Positions 55,190 to 64,000 of a stretch of 64,000 bases of DNA are shown in pieces. The stretch's first letter is position 1. Each line of letters starts with the position of its first letter. Location of the stretch: contig CAXXXS010000002.1 of NCBI GenBank assembly GCA_963665085.2, positions 248,001-312,000 of the forward strand. The letters are read 5' to 3'. Source of the stretch: G963665085 sp963665085. Its GTDB lineage: Bacteria > Bacteroidota > Bacteroidia > Bacteroidales > JAAAOM01. A program made the position numbers and the translations under genes. Under the pieces are notes generated by a model. It had not been told where the DNA came from and made no database searches. It worked only from the letters and a program-made list of their open reading frames with translations.

Positions 55190-56485
55190 TTAGTTAAAAA
55201 ATTTATCTTGCTCTTCTCTAAGCTTATCACATAATCTTCCTTCTGGTAAGACCACATCATCATAAGTAAGCGTCTTGTCTTTTTTGATATCTCTTGTCAA
55301 TACACATCCTCCTGCAATACCAATTGGTAAAAGATTCTTTTTACGAGCTTCATCTGCATTTGCACATTCTCCGTATGTCATATAATACCCCAACCCATCC
55401 AGAGTTGCTCCTTTCTGTAAATCTGTTTTAGCAACAGCAACTACTTCTACCATTGGACCTGCCAATGGCGATAATACTGCATCGTTAAAAATAACTGCCC
55501 TTGCAACACTCAAAGGCACTTCAAAGTGACAAAGATGATAAGGTGTATAAAATAGATACAAAGGCCCCTCTCCTAACTTATACAGATTTAAATAATGTTG
55601 TTGTATTGGATTATCTTGTGTCCCTAAAACATAAACACCAGGTCCTGGTTCTGCTCCAACAACATAATCAACAATACCTGGTCCCTTAATTAAATCATCC
55701 AAGGGATATAATTCATTAGCAATATCTTTCAAATGAGTACCTGGTTCTACACTCGGTCCATGCATACCTTGTTTTGCGACACGCATTCCTGTACCATTTG
55801 CAACAATAGCTTGCTCAAAAGAAATTTTTGTCCCATCTGCAAAAGATGTTACCATGTGAGGCTGTTGCTTCCATTTCTTGGCAAATGCCTGCTGAGTAGT
55901 TGGATTTCTATACGGATCATGCAATCCTTTTATATTTCCACATAAAACCGGTTTAACGCCAATTGATTTAACAAATCTATAGAGATTCATTTCAACACCG
56001 GGTTGATCACCATCGGCAAATGTTAAAATAACTCCAGCCTTATCTGCGTAAGTTTTAAGAATTGATCCAACAGTTCCGTCAACTTCAGCATTCATCATGA
56101 TAACATGTTTTTTGTTATCAATTGCTTTTAAAATCAAACGTGATGCTTCTTCTATTGTTCCTGTAACCTCTATGATGGCATCAATCCCTTCAGCTTCACA
56201 AATAATATCTGGATTTTCAGTTATTGTGTAGAAATTATTTCGAATATTATCTTCTAATTGATTCTTCGATTCTGTTTTTTTTACATTTTCAATGTCGGCT
56301 TGTGTATATGCCAGCTCCGCTTTTTCAATAGTCCTGTTATAGATAGCAACTAATTCCATTCCTGACACATGTTTACAGATTTGAAGTGCAATACCTCTTC
56401 CCATAAACCCAGCGCCAATCATCCCAACTCGAATTAGATTACCTTCTTCCTGACGCTTTTTTAATGCAGTATCGACTATTATCAT
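55190..56485 (-). CDS. Homoserine-dehydrogenase-like NAD(P) oxidoreductase with C-terminal SAF domain
   Basis: A 431-aa cytoplasmic enzyme. The N-terminal Rossmann domain has VGMIGAGFMGRGIALQI (about residues 19-35) and VAIYNRTIEKAELAY, then AIIEVTGTIEEASRLILKAI and VIMMNAEVDGTVGSILKTYA, the arrangement of homoserine dehydrogenase-like NAD-binding domains. The C-terminal part (about 345-425) has the SAF fold found in sialic-acid synthases and FlgA (AVAKTDLQKGATLDG, PIGIAGGCVLTRDIKKDKTL, VVLPEGRLCDKLREEQ). Such SAF dehydrogenases recur in surface-glycan clusters and probably oxidise or rearrange a sugar or sugar-acid precursor. The exact substrate is unknown. It begins a tight run with the GT2, flippase and polymerase genes. 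Confidence 0.85.
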   Translation of the reverse strand: MIIVDTALKKRQEEGNLIRVGMIGAGFMGRGIALQICKHVSGMELVAIYNRTIEKAELAYTQADIENVKKTESKNQLEDNIRNNFYTITENPDIICEAEGIDAIIEVTGTIEEASRLILKAIDNKKHVIMMNAEVDGTVGSILKTYADKAGVILTFADGDQPGVEMNLYRFVKSIGVKPVLCGNIKGLHDPYRNPTTQQAFAKKWKQQPHMVTSFADGTKISFEQAIVANGTGMRVAKQGMHGPSVEPGTHLKDIANELYPLDDLIKGPGIVDYVVGAEPGPGVYVLGTQDNPIQQHYLNLYKLGEGPLYLFYTPYHLCHFEVPLSVARAVIFNDAVLSPLAGPMVEVVAVAKTDLQKGATLDGLGYYMTYGECANADEARKKNLLPIGIAGGCVLTRDIKKDKTLTYDDVVLPEGRLCDKLREEQDKFFN

Positions 56486-56558
56486 TACTATTTATTTTCA
56501 TTTTCAACTAACTAATGATTTCATTTATAGCAAGCATGATGCTTTTATTGCCTATAAC

Positions 56559-57671
56559 TTAATTTTCATTAAATAAAAGATGAGATGTTATAGAGTCATT
56601 CTTTAACACTTTAATCGTTTTATTATATGCAATCTTCACTCCTGCTTCTCTCCAATGATCATCTGTCCCATAAAATACAAGTTCATCCGATCTGGCAAAG
56701 TCATTAAAAACATCTACATAAAGAATGTTTGCTTTATCTAAACGTTCATATAACCTTTGCATAAAATTGTTATATTCATCATCATTTATTATGTCATGAT
56801 ATAATGTATACTTTGCAGGTAAAGGTAAAAAGACAAACCTAATATTGTATTTTTCTTTAAGAATATTTGATAAGTATACAATATTGTTACAGATACTATC
56901 CATTTCTTCTTCCGAGTGTTTATAATAAAAACTTGAAGGCTCCTCATTTACTTGATCATAGTAAAAAAGCCATGGAATGGTATCATTTAAGTAATACTTT
57001 GGCGTGTATTTGGAGATATATTTAAACAGGTCGAACTTAACTGTTGCAATTGCTGAATATATTTTTTCTGTAGGATAACTCCTGCGTAACATTGCATCAT
57101 ATAACTTCTCTCCATTATCCAGAAAAATAAAATCTTTAATCCTAGTGACTATTCCTTGTTTTTCTTCTTCTTGGCTCGATGACTGAGAATATAAATTATC
57201 TTTATTACTTAGAATTAAAGGAATCCATCTCTCTGTACGTTCATAAAGGAGTACCCGTTGTACTGTTGTATCATAATTATTACTCTCTAAATATGATAAA
57301 ATATTATCTCCTTTATAAAAGTGTACTTTTAAGTCAAAATCATCGTGAAGTCTTTCCGGGAATTGTTTGTTCCTTGAAAAATCAAAGTAACTATCACCAA
57401 ATGTCAGGATATCACAATCATTTACTGAACTATGAGTAGGTTTATACTGAAATTTAGTTTGAGCAGGAGGAATATTTTCTTCCTTAAAATGATTAATATG
57501 ACTAAAATAATAAAGCTCTCCATATTTTGTTTTATCCCAATAATTTGGATAAACCCTCTCTTTAAGTACCAAATTATATAAGAATGGAATTCTAACAGCC
57601 AGAAAGGCATACAAACAAAAAAAACCCAATATGATAATTAATGCTTTTAATAACTTTACTTTTAAACTCAT
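56559..57671 (-). CDS. AlgJ/AlgX-like SGNH-fold O-acetylation partner protein
   Basis: A 370-aa protein with an N-terminal membrane anchor or uncleaved signal (ALIIILGFFCLYAFLAV). The soluble part faces the periplasm and has the SGNH-type catalytic blocks: LTFGDSYFDF near residue 90 (Ser nucleophile) and YGTDDHWREAG near 340 (Asp and His of the triad), as in AlgJ, AlgX and DltD-like proteins. It begins 4 bp after the stop of the MBOAT gene, so the pair should act together: the MBOAT protein brings an acyl group across the membrane and this protein puts it on the polymer. The middle is diverged. The acyl group is probably acetyl, by analogy with alginate. Confidence 0.83.
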   Translation of the reverse strand: MSLKVKLLKALIIILGFFCLYAFLAVRIPFLYNLVLKERVYPNYWDKTKYGELYYFSHINHFKEENIPPAQTKFQYKPTHSSVNDCDILTFGDSYFDFSRNKQFPERLHDDFDLKVHFYKGDNILSYLESNNYDTTVQRVLLYERTERWIPLILSNKDNLYSQSSSQEEEKQGIVTRIKDFIFLDNGEKLYDAMLRRSYPTEKIYSAIATVKFDLFKYISKYTPKYYLNDTIPWLFYYDQVNEEPSSFYYKHSEEEMDSICNNIVYLSNILKEKYNIRFVFLPLPAKYTLYHDIINDDEYNNFMQRLYERLDKANILYVDVFNDFARSDELVFYGTDDHWREAGVKIAYNKTIKVLKNDSITSHLLFNEN

Positions 57672-57675
57672 ATTG

Positions 57676-59118
57676 CTAAAATTGGAAATATAAAAAATTA
57701 GCTTCTTCCCATTTCCCTAGTACCATTATTGCAATAATAACAGCAAATAGTAAAAACCATTTTAAACCGGAATGAGACTGTTTTAGTTTATCTCCTAGTG
57801 AATAATGTTCTTCAAATAATTCCACGATAAATAATAAACTTATGGCAATTATTGAAAAGACAAAATCAACTCTAAACTGAAAAACATTTACTGCCGCTGT
57901 TGCATAGTCGGAAGTAAATATTTGCTTAATTACGGTAAAAGCATCACCTACATTATTTGCCCTGAAGAAAATCCATGCAAACCATGCCAGGGCAACTGTT
58001 GTAATCGTTTCAATAAAAGAATGGATATACTTGTTTTGTCTAAGGCCAAAACTATCTTTTAATTTGTTTCTTGTTTTATCTGTTAAAATTCCAACAACCT
58101 GGTACAATCCATGTAATCCGCCCCATACAACAAAGGTCCAGTTAGCACCGTGCCATAATCCACTGATTAAAAATGTCATAAATAGATTAAAATACCATCT
58201 CCATTTTACAACCCTGTTTCCTCCTAATGGTATATAGAGATAATCCCTAAACCATGTTGATAAAGAGATATGCCATCTTTTCCAAAACTCTCTAATATTT
58301 CTTGCAAGATAGGGCCTTTTGAAGTTGGTCATCAATTCATATCCCAATACCATTGCTGTTCCAATTGCAATGTCGGAATAACCAGAAAAATCGCAATAAA
58401 TTTGAAAAGAGAAGAATACTGTTGCCAAAAGATTTTGTAATCCATTAAAATGTTCTGGATTAGTATAAATAACATCAACATATTCAGCTATTCTATCTGC
58501 TATAACAACTTTTTTAAATAGCCCCCAAACCATCAAAATAAGACCATTCTTTATCCGCTCATAATCAAAATACACTTTCCTGTGAAACTGTGGTAATAAA
58601 CGTTCCGAACGCTCAATAGGTCCGGCAACAAGTTGAGGAAAGAATGAAACAAACAAGGCAAACTTACCGAAATGCTTTTCGGGCGTTTTAATACCTTTAT
58701 AAACATCAATTGTATAACTTAATGTTTGGAATGTATAAAAACTAATTCCAACCGGTAAAAGAACATTGAAGTTAGGTATTGAATGCGAGATACTTATCTT
58801 TTCAAAAAAGAGATTTAAATTTTCACTAAAAAAATTGAAGTATTTAAATGAAAACAAAAGCCCAAGATTCGTAAAGAGACTTAACGATAATAGCATCTTT
58901 TTTTTGGATTGACTTTTTATTCGTGGCATGTACAGCCCTGCAAAATAGTCAATAACAGTTGAAAATACAATAAGTATTATATACTTTGCATTCCATGACA
59001 TATAGAAATAATAACTGGCAATAAGTAAAAGTATCCACCTGAATTTTTGTGGAATAACAAAATATATTGCCACAACAATTGGAAAAAAGACTAAAAAGTC
59101 TAAAGAATTAAATAACAT
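57676..59118 (-). CDS. MBOAT-family membrane-bound O-acyltransferase (AlgI-like)
   Basis: Integral membrane acyltransferase of 480 aa with about 11 hydrophobic helices. Family motifs: FNSLDFLVFFPIVVAIYF at the N-terminus, FKYFNFFSENLN, LPVGISFYTFQTLSYTIDVY, FPQLVAGPIERSERLLPQF, FCDFSGYSDIAIGTA-type sequence (here YCDFSGYSDIAIGTAMVLG), FWKRWHISLSTWFRDYLYIP and the catalytic LISGLWHGANWTFVVWGGLHG with His near residue 320. It is the AlgI/DltB type used for O-acetylation of polysaccharides. Its SGNH partner follows at 4 bp. The gene is 22 bp from the secreted esterase gene upstream. Confidence 0.95.
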   Translation of the reverse strand: MLFNSLDFLVFFPIVVAIYFVIPQKFRWILLLIASYYFYMSWNAKYIILIVFSTVIDYFAGLYMPRIKSQSKKKMLLSLSLFTNLGLLFSFKYFNFFSENLNLFFEKISISHSIPNFNVLLPVGISFYTFQTLSYTIDVYKGIKTPEKHFGKFALFVSFFPQLVAGPIERSERLLPQFHRKVYFDYERIKNGLILMVWGLFKKVVIADRIAEYVDVIYTNPEHFNGLQNLLATVFFSFQIYCDFSGYSDIAIGTAMVLGYELMTNFKRPYLARNIREFWKRWHISLSTWFRDYLYIPLGGNRVVKWRWYFNLFMTFLISGLWHGANWTFVVWGGLHGLYQVVGILTDKTRNKLKDSFGLRQNKYIHSFIETITTVALAWFAWIFFRANNVGDAFTVIKQIFTSDYATAAVNVFQFRVDFVFSIIAISLLFIVELFEEHYSLGDKLKQSHSGLKWFLLFAVIIAIMVLGKWEEANFLYFQF

Positions 59119-59140
59119 TTTTCAATTTATTCAATAAAAA

Positions 59141-61840
59141 CTATCTTACCACTAACTTTTTAACGAGCCTGTATTCTCCTGAATCCAAAATCACATTATA
59201 AAATCCAGGTTGTAAATCTTCAAGCTCTAATATTGTACTAGAATTAATTTCTATTTGTTTCAACAAAGTTCCATTAATATTATATATTTTAACCATTAAC
59301 TGGTTAATTGTTGTTTCATCAAAGTCCACTTTTAAATATGTAGTAGCTGGATTTGGATAAATACTCATTAATTCCTCTGCTATAAATGAATCATAGTCAC
59401 TTTTTGTATTTGGATATACAGTAATATAAAATATCTCAGATGTTTCTGCTCTACCGTCCCAAATACCAATAGTCAACTTATATTTTCCTGCATCGTCTTT
59501 CGTAGGGGTCCCATAAAAAGAAAACTGTCCAGTATCATAGCTTAACCAATCTGGTTTTTCATATACTGTAACCTGGGCGTCATCATCTTCATCAACATCT
59601 GAGAATTCTAAATTATAAATATATAAAGAGTCTGCATATACGGATGTATCCGGAGTTGATTCAAAAACTGGTAATGAATTTTTATTCGATACAATTATTT
59701 TAAAACTCTGGTAAACCGTATCACTTTTATCAGTTACTCCTATTACTGTATTGTATACCTCACCAGCATCAGACCAATCAGGAATACCACGTAATTGATT
59801 CAAACTTTCATCAAAGGTTAACCAATCTGGTAAGTCTTCAGGAAAAAACACTAACATATCGCTCTCATCATCATCAGAAGCAGAGAATTCGTAGGTATAA
59901 AGTTCATAATCATCAGCAGCTGTAATTGGTGTTGATGTAAAATAAGGTTCATCATTCAGATTGATTACATCAAGTCTAAATAACTGGAAAACTGTATACA
60001 TACCATCCGTTGCAGAAATTTCAACTACATAATCCTCACCAATATCATCCCTGTTTGGAGTACCATATACTTTTTTGTTTTCCAAATCAATATCCAAAAA
60101 ATCTGGACTTCTTGTTAAATCATAGGTTATTTCGTCATCATTTGAATCTACAGCATTAAAATAATATTCATATAAAATATTTTCTCCAGCTAATGTATCT
60201 GGTGATGTTACAAATACCGGCGGTTTTGCTGCAGAAAGCACTGTAACTCTAAAATCAAAAATATCACTGGTGTCTTTTGAATCTGTTAACTGTACATCAA
60301 CATATTGGTAACCGACAGTACCATTATTCATATAAACAATATTATTTTCAATTGTATATTTCTCACCTGGTAATATAATCAAACTTAATGATGTATCATC
60401 ATCATCAACATCTTCAAAATCTAAGTCAGATTTATTAATTACAAGTGGAGCTTTTTCTTTTACTTCGGGATAAGTTACTTGAGCATTGATAACCGGAGCA
60501 TCATTAACAGCTTCAACATTGATTGTATAACTATAGACTTCACTTGTATCAATTAAATCACAAAACTGAATATTGAAAGTTAAATTTCCTTCAAAATTTT
60601 CGTCTGGTTTTAGTTTATTATTGGAAATGACGGTATAATTTTCTCCAGAATTAAGAATCACAAATAAATCCTCTATATCAGAGTCTATATCGTCAACATC
60701 AAAATCTGATGTAGTGAACGTATACGTTTCATCTTCTGTAATCGATGAAATAAGAATTCCATTTGATACAGGAGGATCATTCTCAGCTGAAACCTCATAA
60801 ATAACATAAATACTATCTGATTTCTCAAATGCACCATTTCCATTATCGGTTATTTTATATAAAACAGTGTCTTTACCACTCCATTCAGGATCAAGAACAG
60901 AAACTGACGCAACACCATTACTTAATGAAACATTAATTTTAGGCTCTGAAGAGTAAGTAAAAGTCCAGTTTGTTAGTGTAGACGAAGCTTGATCAACATC
61001 GGTAACATAATTTTTTAAATCTAGATTAGTAAAATTGCTTCCTTCTTGTGTAATTTGTTTTGGAATAGATGATATTACCGGGGATGAATTAATATCCATT
61101 ATTGCATCATACCATTTTTGGCCCATCTTATCATAACCTAATTGATTTGGATGGAGGTTATCATACATATCAGTCGCATAATTTATGTAAGCTCCATTCT
61201 CCATATCCACCATAATAATTTTAGGATCTCCTAAACTATTTACGTAAGAAGCAACATTGTTGTTAAAAGTTGTTGTTACAGCGTCATTCGTTTTTCTGTT
61301 TATTATTTTCGCAACTAAAATTACGGCATTCGGCAAATACACTCTAATTCTTGTTAATAAAGTTTCAACATCAGCAGAACTTTCTGTCACTTCATTTGTC
61401 CCGATATGCAATAGAATAATATCTGCAGGATAATAATTTAGATATGCCCCAGGTGCTTCATAAATACTTTGTACCTGGTTATAACCTGTATTTATTAGAT
61501 AAACCATTTGCGCTGTTGTAATTCCAGGAAAACCGGCACAATATGCATAGTCATTTGGTATATAATTATAACCAGCATACCTGTTCCCTATCAAATCAAA
61601 ATCAAGACCATCTGCTTCTAAAAGTTGATACAATTCATATCGATATGAGATTCTCTCCCCAACACTCCTGGTATCGTCTGAATGATTATCATATGTAATA
61701 GAGTTGCCTAATGGTAAAATCTTTACCTGAGATTTTACTGTAGTTACACATAAACTAATTAAAAATGCAATTATTAAATAGAATTTCTTGTTGTTTTCGC
61801 GGAGGTTAAAAAAGTTTTTTTTCATCATAATTTGTTGCAT
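59141..61840 (-). CDS. T9SS-secreted GDSL/SGNH esterase with Ig/cadherin-like repeats
   Basis: A large exported protein (899 aa from 61840; ATGs at 61828 and 61825 are equally possible starts). After the signal peptide comes an SGNH hydrolase domain at about residues 38-255: ILPLGNSITYD (Ser block, near 45), LLHIGTNEV (Asn block, near 148) and YDNLHPNQLGYDKM (Asp-His block, near 230). Then follow about six or seven Ig/cadherin-like (He_PIG-type) repeats with recurring PVF-x-STPDT and LPDWL/KPDWL phrases and VYGTPNRDDIGEDY turns, and a T9SS sorting domain (IYPNPATTYLKVDF near 838). It is likely a surface carbohydrate esterase that may remove the acyl groups added by the neighbouring MBOAT pair; that link is inference. 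Confidence 0.87.
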   Translation of the reverse strand: MQQIMMKKNFFNLRENNKKFYLIIAFLISLCVTTVKSQVKILPLGNSITYDNHSDDTRSVGERISYRYELYQLLEADGLDFDLIGNRYAGYNYIPNDYAYCAGFPGITTAQMVYLINTGYNQVQSIYEAPGAYLNYYPADIILLHIGTNEVTESSADVETLLTRIRVYLPNAVILVAKIINRKTNDAVTTTFNNNVASYVNSLGDPKIIMVDMENGAYINYATDMYDNLHPNQLGYDKMGQKWYDAIMDINSSPVISSIPKQITQEGSNFTNLDLKNYVTDVDQASSTLTNWTFTYSSEPKINVSLSNGVASVSVLDPEWSGKDTVLYKITDNGNGAFEKSDSIYVIYEVSAENDPPVSNGILISSITEDETYTFTTSDFDVDDIDSDIEDLFVILNSGENYTVISNNKLKPDENFEGNLTFNIQFCDLIDTSEVYSYTINVEAVNDAPVINAQVTYPEVKEKAPLVINKSDLDFEDVDDDDTSLSLIILPGEKYTIENNIVYMNNGTVGYQYVDVQLTDSKDTSDIFDFRVTVLSAAKPPVFVTSPDTLAGENILYEYYFNAVDSNDDEITYDLTRSPDFLDIDLENKKVYGTPNRDDIGEDYVVEISATDGMYTVFQLFRLDVINLNDEPYFTSTPITAADDYELYTYEFSASDDDESDMLVFFPEDLPDWLTFDESLNQLRGIPDWSDAGEVYNTVIGVTDKSDTVYQSFKIIVSNKNSLPVFESTPDTSVYADSLYIYNLEFSDVDEDDDAQVTVYEKPDWLSYDTGQFSFYGTPTKDDAGKYKLTIGIWDGRAETSEIFYITVYPNTKSDYDSFIAEELMSIYPNPATTYLKVDFDETTINQLMVKIYNINGTLLKQIEINSSTILELEDLQPGFYNVILDSGEYRLVKKLVVR

Positions 61841-61855
61841 TTTTCAATTAGCTTA

Positions 61856-61902
61856 TTTAAAAACCCGGCTGGAATTAATCAGCTTTCCAACCGGGTTTCT
61901 TT
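61856..61902 (-). terminator. Rho-independent terminator
   Basis: AAACCCGGCTGGAA (61861-61874) pairs with TTCCAACCGGGTTT (61885-61898), one mismatch. On the minus strand the hairpin runs into a T-tract (complement of 61857-61863). It ends the large repeat-protein gene that stops at 61920, so the esterase gene needs read-through or its own promoter, which I could not locate. Confidence 0.85.
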
Positions 61903-61919
61903 ATTCAAATAAATTTTAA

Positions 61920-64000
61920 TTATTTATTTATTATCAACTTACTTAGATAAGTAGTCATTTCTTCATCCTGGATCCTTACAAAATAAAGACCATTTACCAA
62001 GCCCGAAACATCGAGTTTTAGTTTGTCGTCGTAATTTATAAGGTATTCAGTAATCTTCACTTTTCCTGTTACATCAAGAATTTCAACTTTAGAAGGATTC
62101 TTAATATCTGCTAAATTTAATGTAATTTCCGATTGAGCAGGATTTGGAAATATAGACAGACTCTCTATAAGATTCTGCTGAATACCTGTTTTGATTGTTA
62201 CTACTATAGTAAACGGTTGTCTCGTTTGATCCCCACTAGGATCTGTTACGCTTAAAATAACAGGGTAACTACCTTCAGTAGTAGGTGTCCCACTTATTAC
62301 ACCTGCATCATTAAAAGTTAACCAATCTGGTAATTCAGAATAAGAAAATGTTAAATTATCAGCTTCATCCTCATCAATATCATCTGCTTTAAAAAGATAT
62401 GTATAAGGAACCCCAACATATGCAGTATCAACCGGCTCTGTTGTAAAATATGGTGGATCATTATCATTGCCAACAGTTATTTGGAAAATTTGTTTAACTT
62501 CTGTAATTCCATCCGTTGCTGTTAATGTAACATCAAAAGTTTGATTTGCATCCTCCCAGTCTGGAGTACCAGATAATACATTATCTGTAAATGTTAACCA
62601 ATCTGGTTTTGTGGTAGCTGTAACAGTAACGTCATCTCCATCCTTATCAGAAACAACAACCGTGTATTCATATTCCTCATAATCATCAGCAACTTCTACA
62701 GGTGTACTCTCAAATACGGGAGCATCGTTAGTGTTAATTACTGTTAATGTAAAAGAAATATATGTTATTCCTTGTTCATTACCATCGTCTAACCTAATTG
62801 CAATTGCGTGTTCTCCAATATTTTCACTTGTAGGTGTACATGAAAGTGTATTACTTTCAAATGTTATCCAATCTGGTTTTGTAACTACTTCAACAGTAAT
62901 TTCATCATCATCTGCATCAAAGAATTCAAATACATTTTCATATGGAACATTCTCCATAGCAACAGTATCTATTTCAGAAACTAACTCTGGTGCATCATTT
63001 ACAGGTGTTACCGTGATAGTAAATACATACTCATCAGAAGTACTGTCGTTATCCATAACAACAAGATTTACTAATAGTGCCCCATTATAATCTTCTGCCG
63101 GGGTTATAACTGTATTTTCAAATGTATAATTAGTTCCCTCTAAAATTTCGATAGATAAATCTTCCGGAACATTATTATCAACATCTGAGACTGTAAGATC
63201 GTCGAAAGTAATTGTATACGAATTATCTTCAGCTATTGAAACGGCTTTCTGAGCAGAAATTTCTGGTTTATCATTAACCGCTACAACTGTCAAAATAAAC
63301 TCTTGTTCTACATCAACAGTTCCATCATTAACATTTAGAATAATTGTATCATTCACTCCTGAATCATCGTTAAGAGGAGTACCTGTTAATGTAGCTGTTG
63401 TATCTGTCCCCTGAGTAAATGTTAACCAATCTGGTTTTTTTAATGCAGTTAACGTTAATATATCATCTATATCAACATCCTCCACTTCAAACACATATTC
63501 ATAGAGTTCATCCTCATTAACTGTTAAGGTTGGTGTACTGGTTATTACAGGATCGTCATTAACATTTACAGCATAAAATGTAATAACTTGTGTAGAAGTT
63601 AAACTACCATCAGTTAATGTAAATGTTATTTCATATTTACCAACCTGTTCGTTTGTAGGAGTTCCTGTTAAAGTAAAATAGTCATTTCCTGTTGTAAAAT
63701 TAAACACTAGCCATTCCGGATTACCAGATATAGCAGGGGTAACATCATCTCCATCAATATCTTCAAAATAAATCGTCTTGCTATATAAAATTTCTTCTGT
63801 TGCAACAGTATCTATTGTAGAAGAAAAATTAGGGTAATGATTCTCTTGAACAAGACTATTACCAGCAATCCCTTCATCGTACATAGCTTCAATAGTTGCT
63901 TGCGATAATGCAGTTGAAAAAAAACTCAGTTCGTCCAAAGCCCCTTCAAAATAATAGTACGGACTAACATCATACCACCCAACAGTAAGAGGACTATTAC
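61920..64000 (-). CDS. Large T9SS-secreted protein with LamG remnant and Ig/cadherin-like repeats (5' end outside window)
   Basis: A TTG codon at 63938 could be read as a start, but the frame stays open to the window edge (NSPLTVGWYDVSPYYYFEGA before it), so the N-terminus lies outside. The first visible part (LDELSFFSTALSQATIEAMY) is the usual end of a laminin-G-like (Laminin_G_3) domain. After it come about six or seven Ig/cadherin-like repeats of about 90 residues, alternating He_PIG-type (KPDWLTF, SGTPDWEDANQTF) and tandem-95-type (ITPAEDYNGALLVNLVVMDN) units rich in Asp/Glu. The end is a T9SS sorting domain (IFPNPAQSEITLNL near residue 602 of the visible part). Probably a surface adhesin or enzyme scaffold. 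Confidence 0.85.
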   Translation of the reverse strand, partial: NSPLTVGWYDVSPYYYFEGALDELSFFSTALSQATIEAMYDEGIAGNSLVQENHYPNFSSTIDTVATEEILYSKTIYFEDIDGDDVTPAISGNPEWLVFNFTTGNDYFTLTGTPTNEQVGKYEITFTLTDGSLTSTQVITFYAVNVNDDPVITSTPTLTVNEDELYEYVFEVEDVDIDDILTLTALKKPDWLTFTQGTDTTATLTGTPLNDDSGVNDTIILNVNDGTVDVEQEFILTVVAVNDKPEISAQKAVSIAEDNSYTITFDDLTVSDVDNNVPEDLSIEILEGTNYTFENTVITPAEDYNGALLVNLVVMDNDSTSDEYVFTITVTPVNDAPELVSEIDTVAMENVPYENVFEFFDADDDEITVEVVTKPDWITFESNTLSCTPTSENIGEHAIAIRLDDGNEQGITYISFTLTVINTNDAPVFESTPVEVADDYEEYEYTVVVSDKDGDDVTVTATTKPDWLTFTDNVLSGTPDWEDANQTFDVTLTATDGITEVKQIFQITVGNDNDPPYFTTEPVDTAYVGVPYTYLFKADDIDEDEADNLTFSYSELPDWLTFNDAGVISGTPTTEGSYPVILSVTDPSGDQTRQPFTIVVTIKTGIQQNLIESLSIFPNPAQSEITLNLADIKNPSKVEILDVTGKVKITEYLINYDDKLKLDVSGLVNGLYFVRIQDEEMTTYLSKLIINK

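Overview
The window looks like a chromosomal segment of a free-living, probably marine member of Bacteroidota (Bacteroidia/Marinilabiliales-like, low confidence on order). The grounds are a FecR / STN-type SusC / SusD triplet, five secreted proteins that end in the type IX secretion (T9SS) 'YPNPA' sorting domain, Bacteroidetes-type -7 boxes (TAnnTTTG), low GC, and gene starts that often lack a Shine-Dalgarno sequence.

Layout. (1) 1-7.3 kb, plus strand: an anti-sigma factor cut by the window edge, a SusC/SusD glycan-uptake pair and a secreted endonuclease/exonuclease/phosphatase-fold enzyme. (2) 7.4-9.9 kb: one orphan protein, then about 1.8 kb of intergenic DNA with a 20-22 bp-periodic repeat, a four-copy larger repeat, a 15-bp tandem repeat, two strong terminators, and a possible 51-codon small gene behind a 33-bp dyad. 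(3) 9.9-32.9 kb, plus strand: polysaccharide cluster A (Wzc kinase, flippase, polymerase, pyruvyl-, acetyl- and glycosyltransferases, ATP-grasp, WecG/TagA, Wzi, Wza), interrupted by a small T9SS protein and a 1019-aa fibre-like protein with a phage-tail-type lectin domain. (4) 33-37 kb, minus strand: a T9SS protein, a YdcF-like protein and the polyprenyl-phosphate sugar-1-phosphate transferase that would start repeat-unit synthesis. (5) 37.2-41.8 kb, plus strand: a second WecG/TagA enzyme, a Gfo/Idh/MocA dehydrogenase, a probable TIM-barrel protein, a DUF6492 protein and a fucosyltransferase-like enzyme, followed by a decayed transposase. (6) 43.3-64 kb, minus strand: polysaccharide cluster B (MBOAT plus SGNH O-acylation pair, SAF-domain dehydrogenase, five GT2 enzymes, second Wzx and Wzy) preceded by a secreted GDSL esterase and a large repeat-rich T9SS protein cut by the window edge. 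It is followed by a T9SS protein and a beta-helix protein.

How it fits together. Cluster A holds a full Wzx/Wzy export chain (Wza, Wzc, Wzi). Cluster B has its own Wzx and Wzy but no Wza or Wzc in view, so it may share A's exporter or have one outside the window. One initiating transferase lies between them. Secreted T9SS proteins with carbohydrate-binding-like or Ig-like modules sit at the borders and could bind or edit the exported glycan.

Most interesting signals: reciprocal remnants of an ATP-grasp/GT4 gene pair, which show a past duplication inside cluster A; a shared upstream element (TTGACGAA ... ATACG) before the initiating-transferase operon and both paralogous T9SS genes; the lectin-tipped fibre protein; a YdcF protein with an apparent carbohydrate-binding insertion; and the dyad/small-ORF/terminator unit ahead of cluster A. 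All family calls come from reading motifs by eye; no database search was run.
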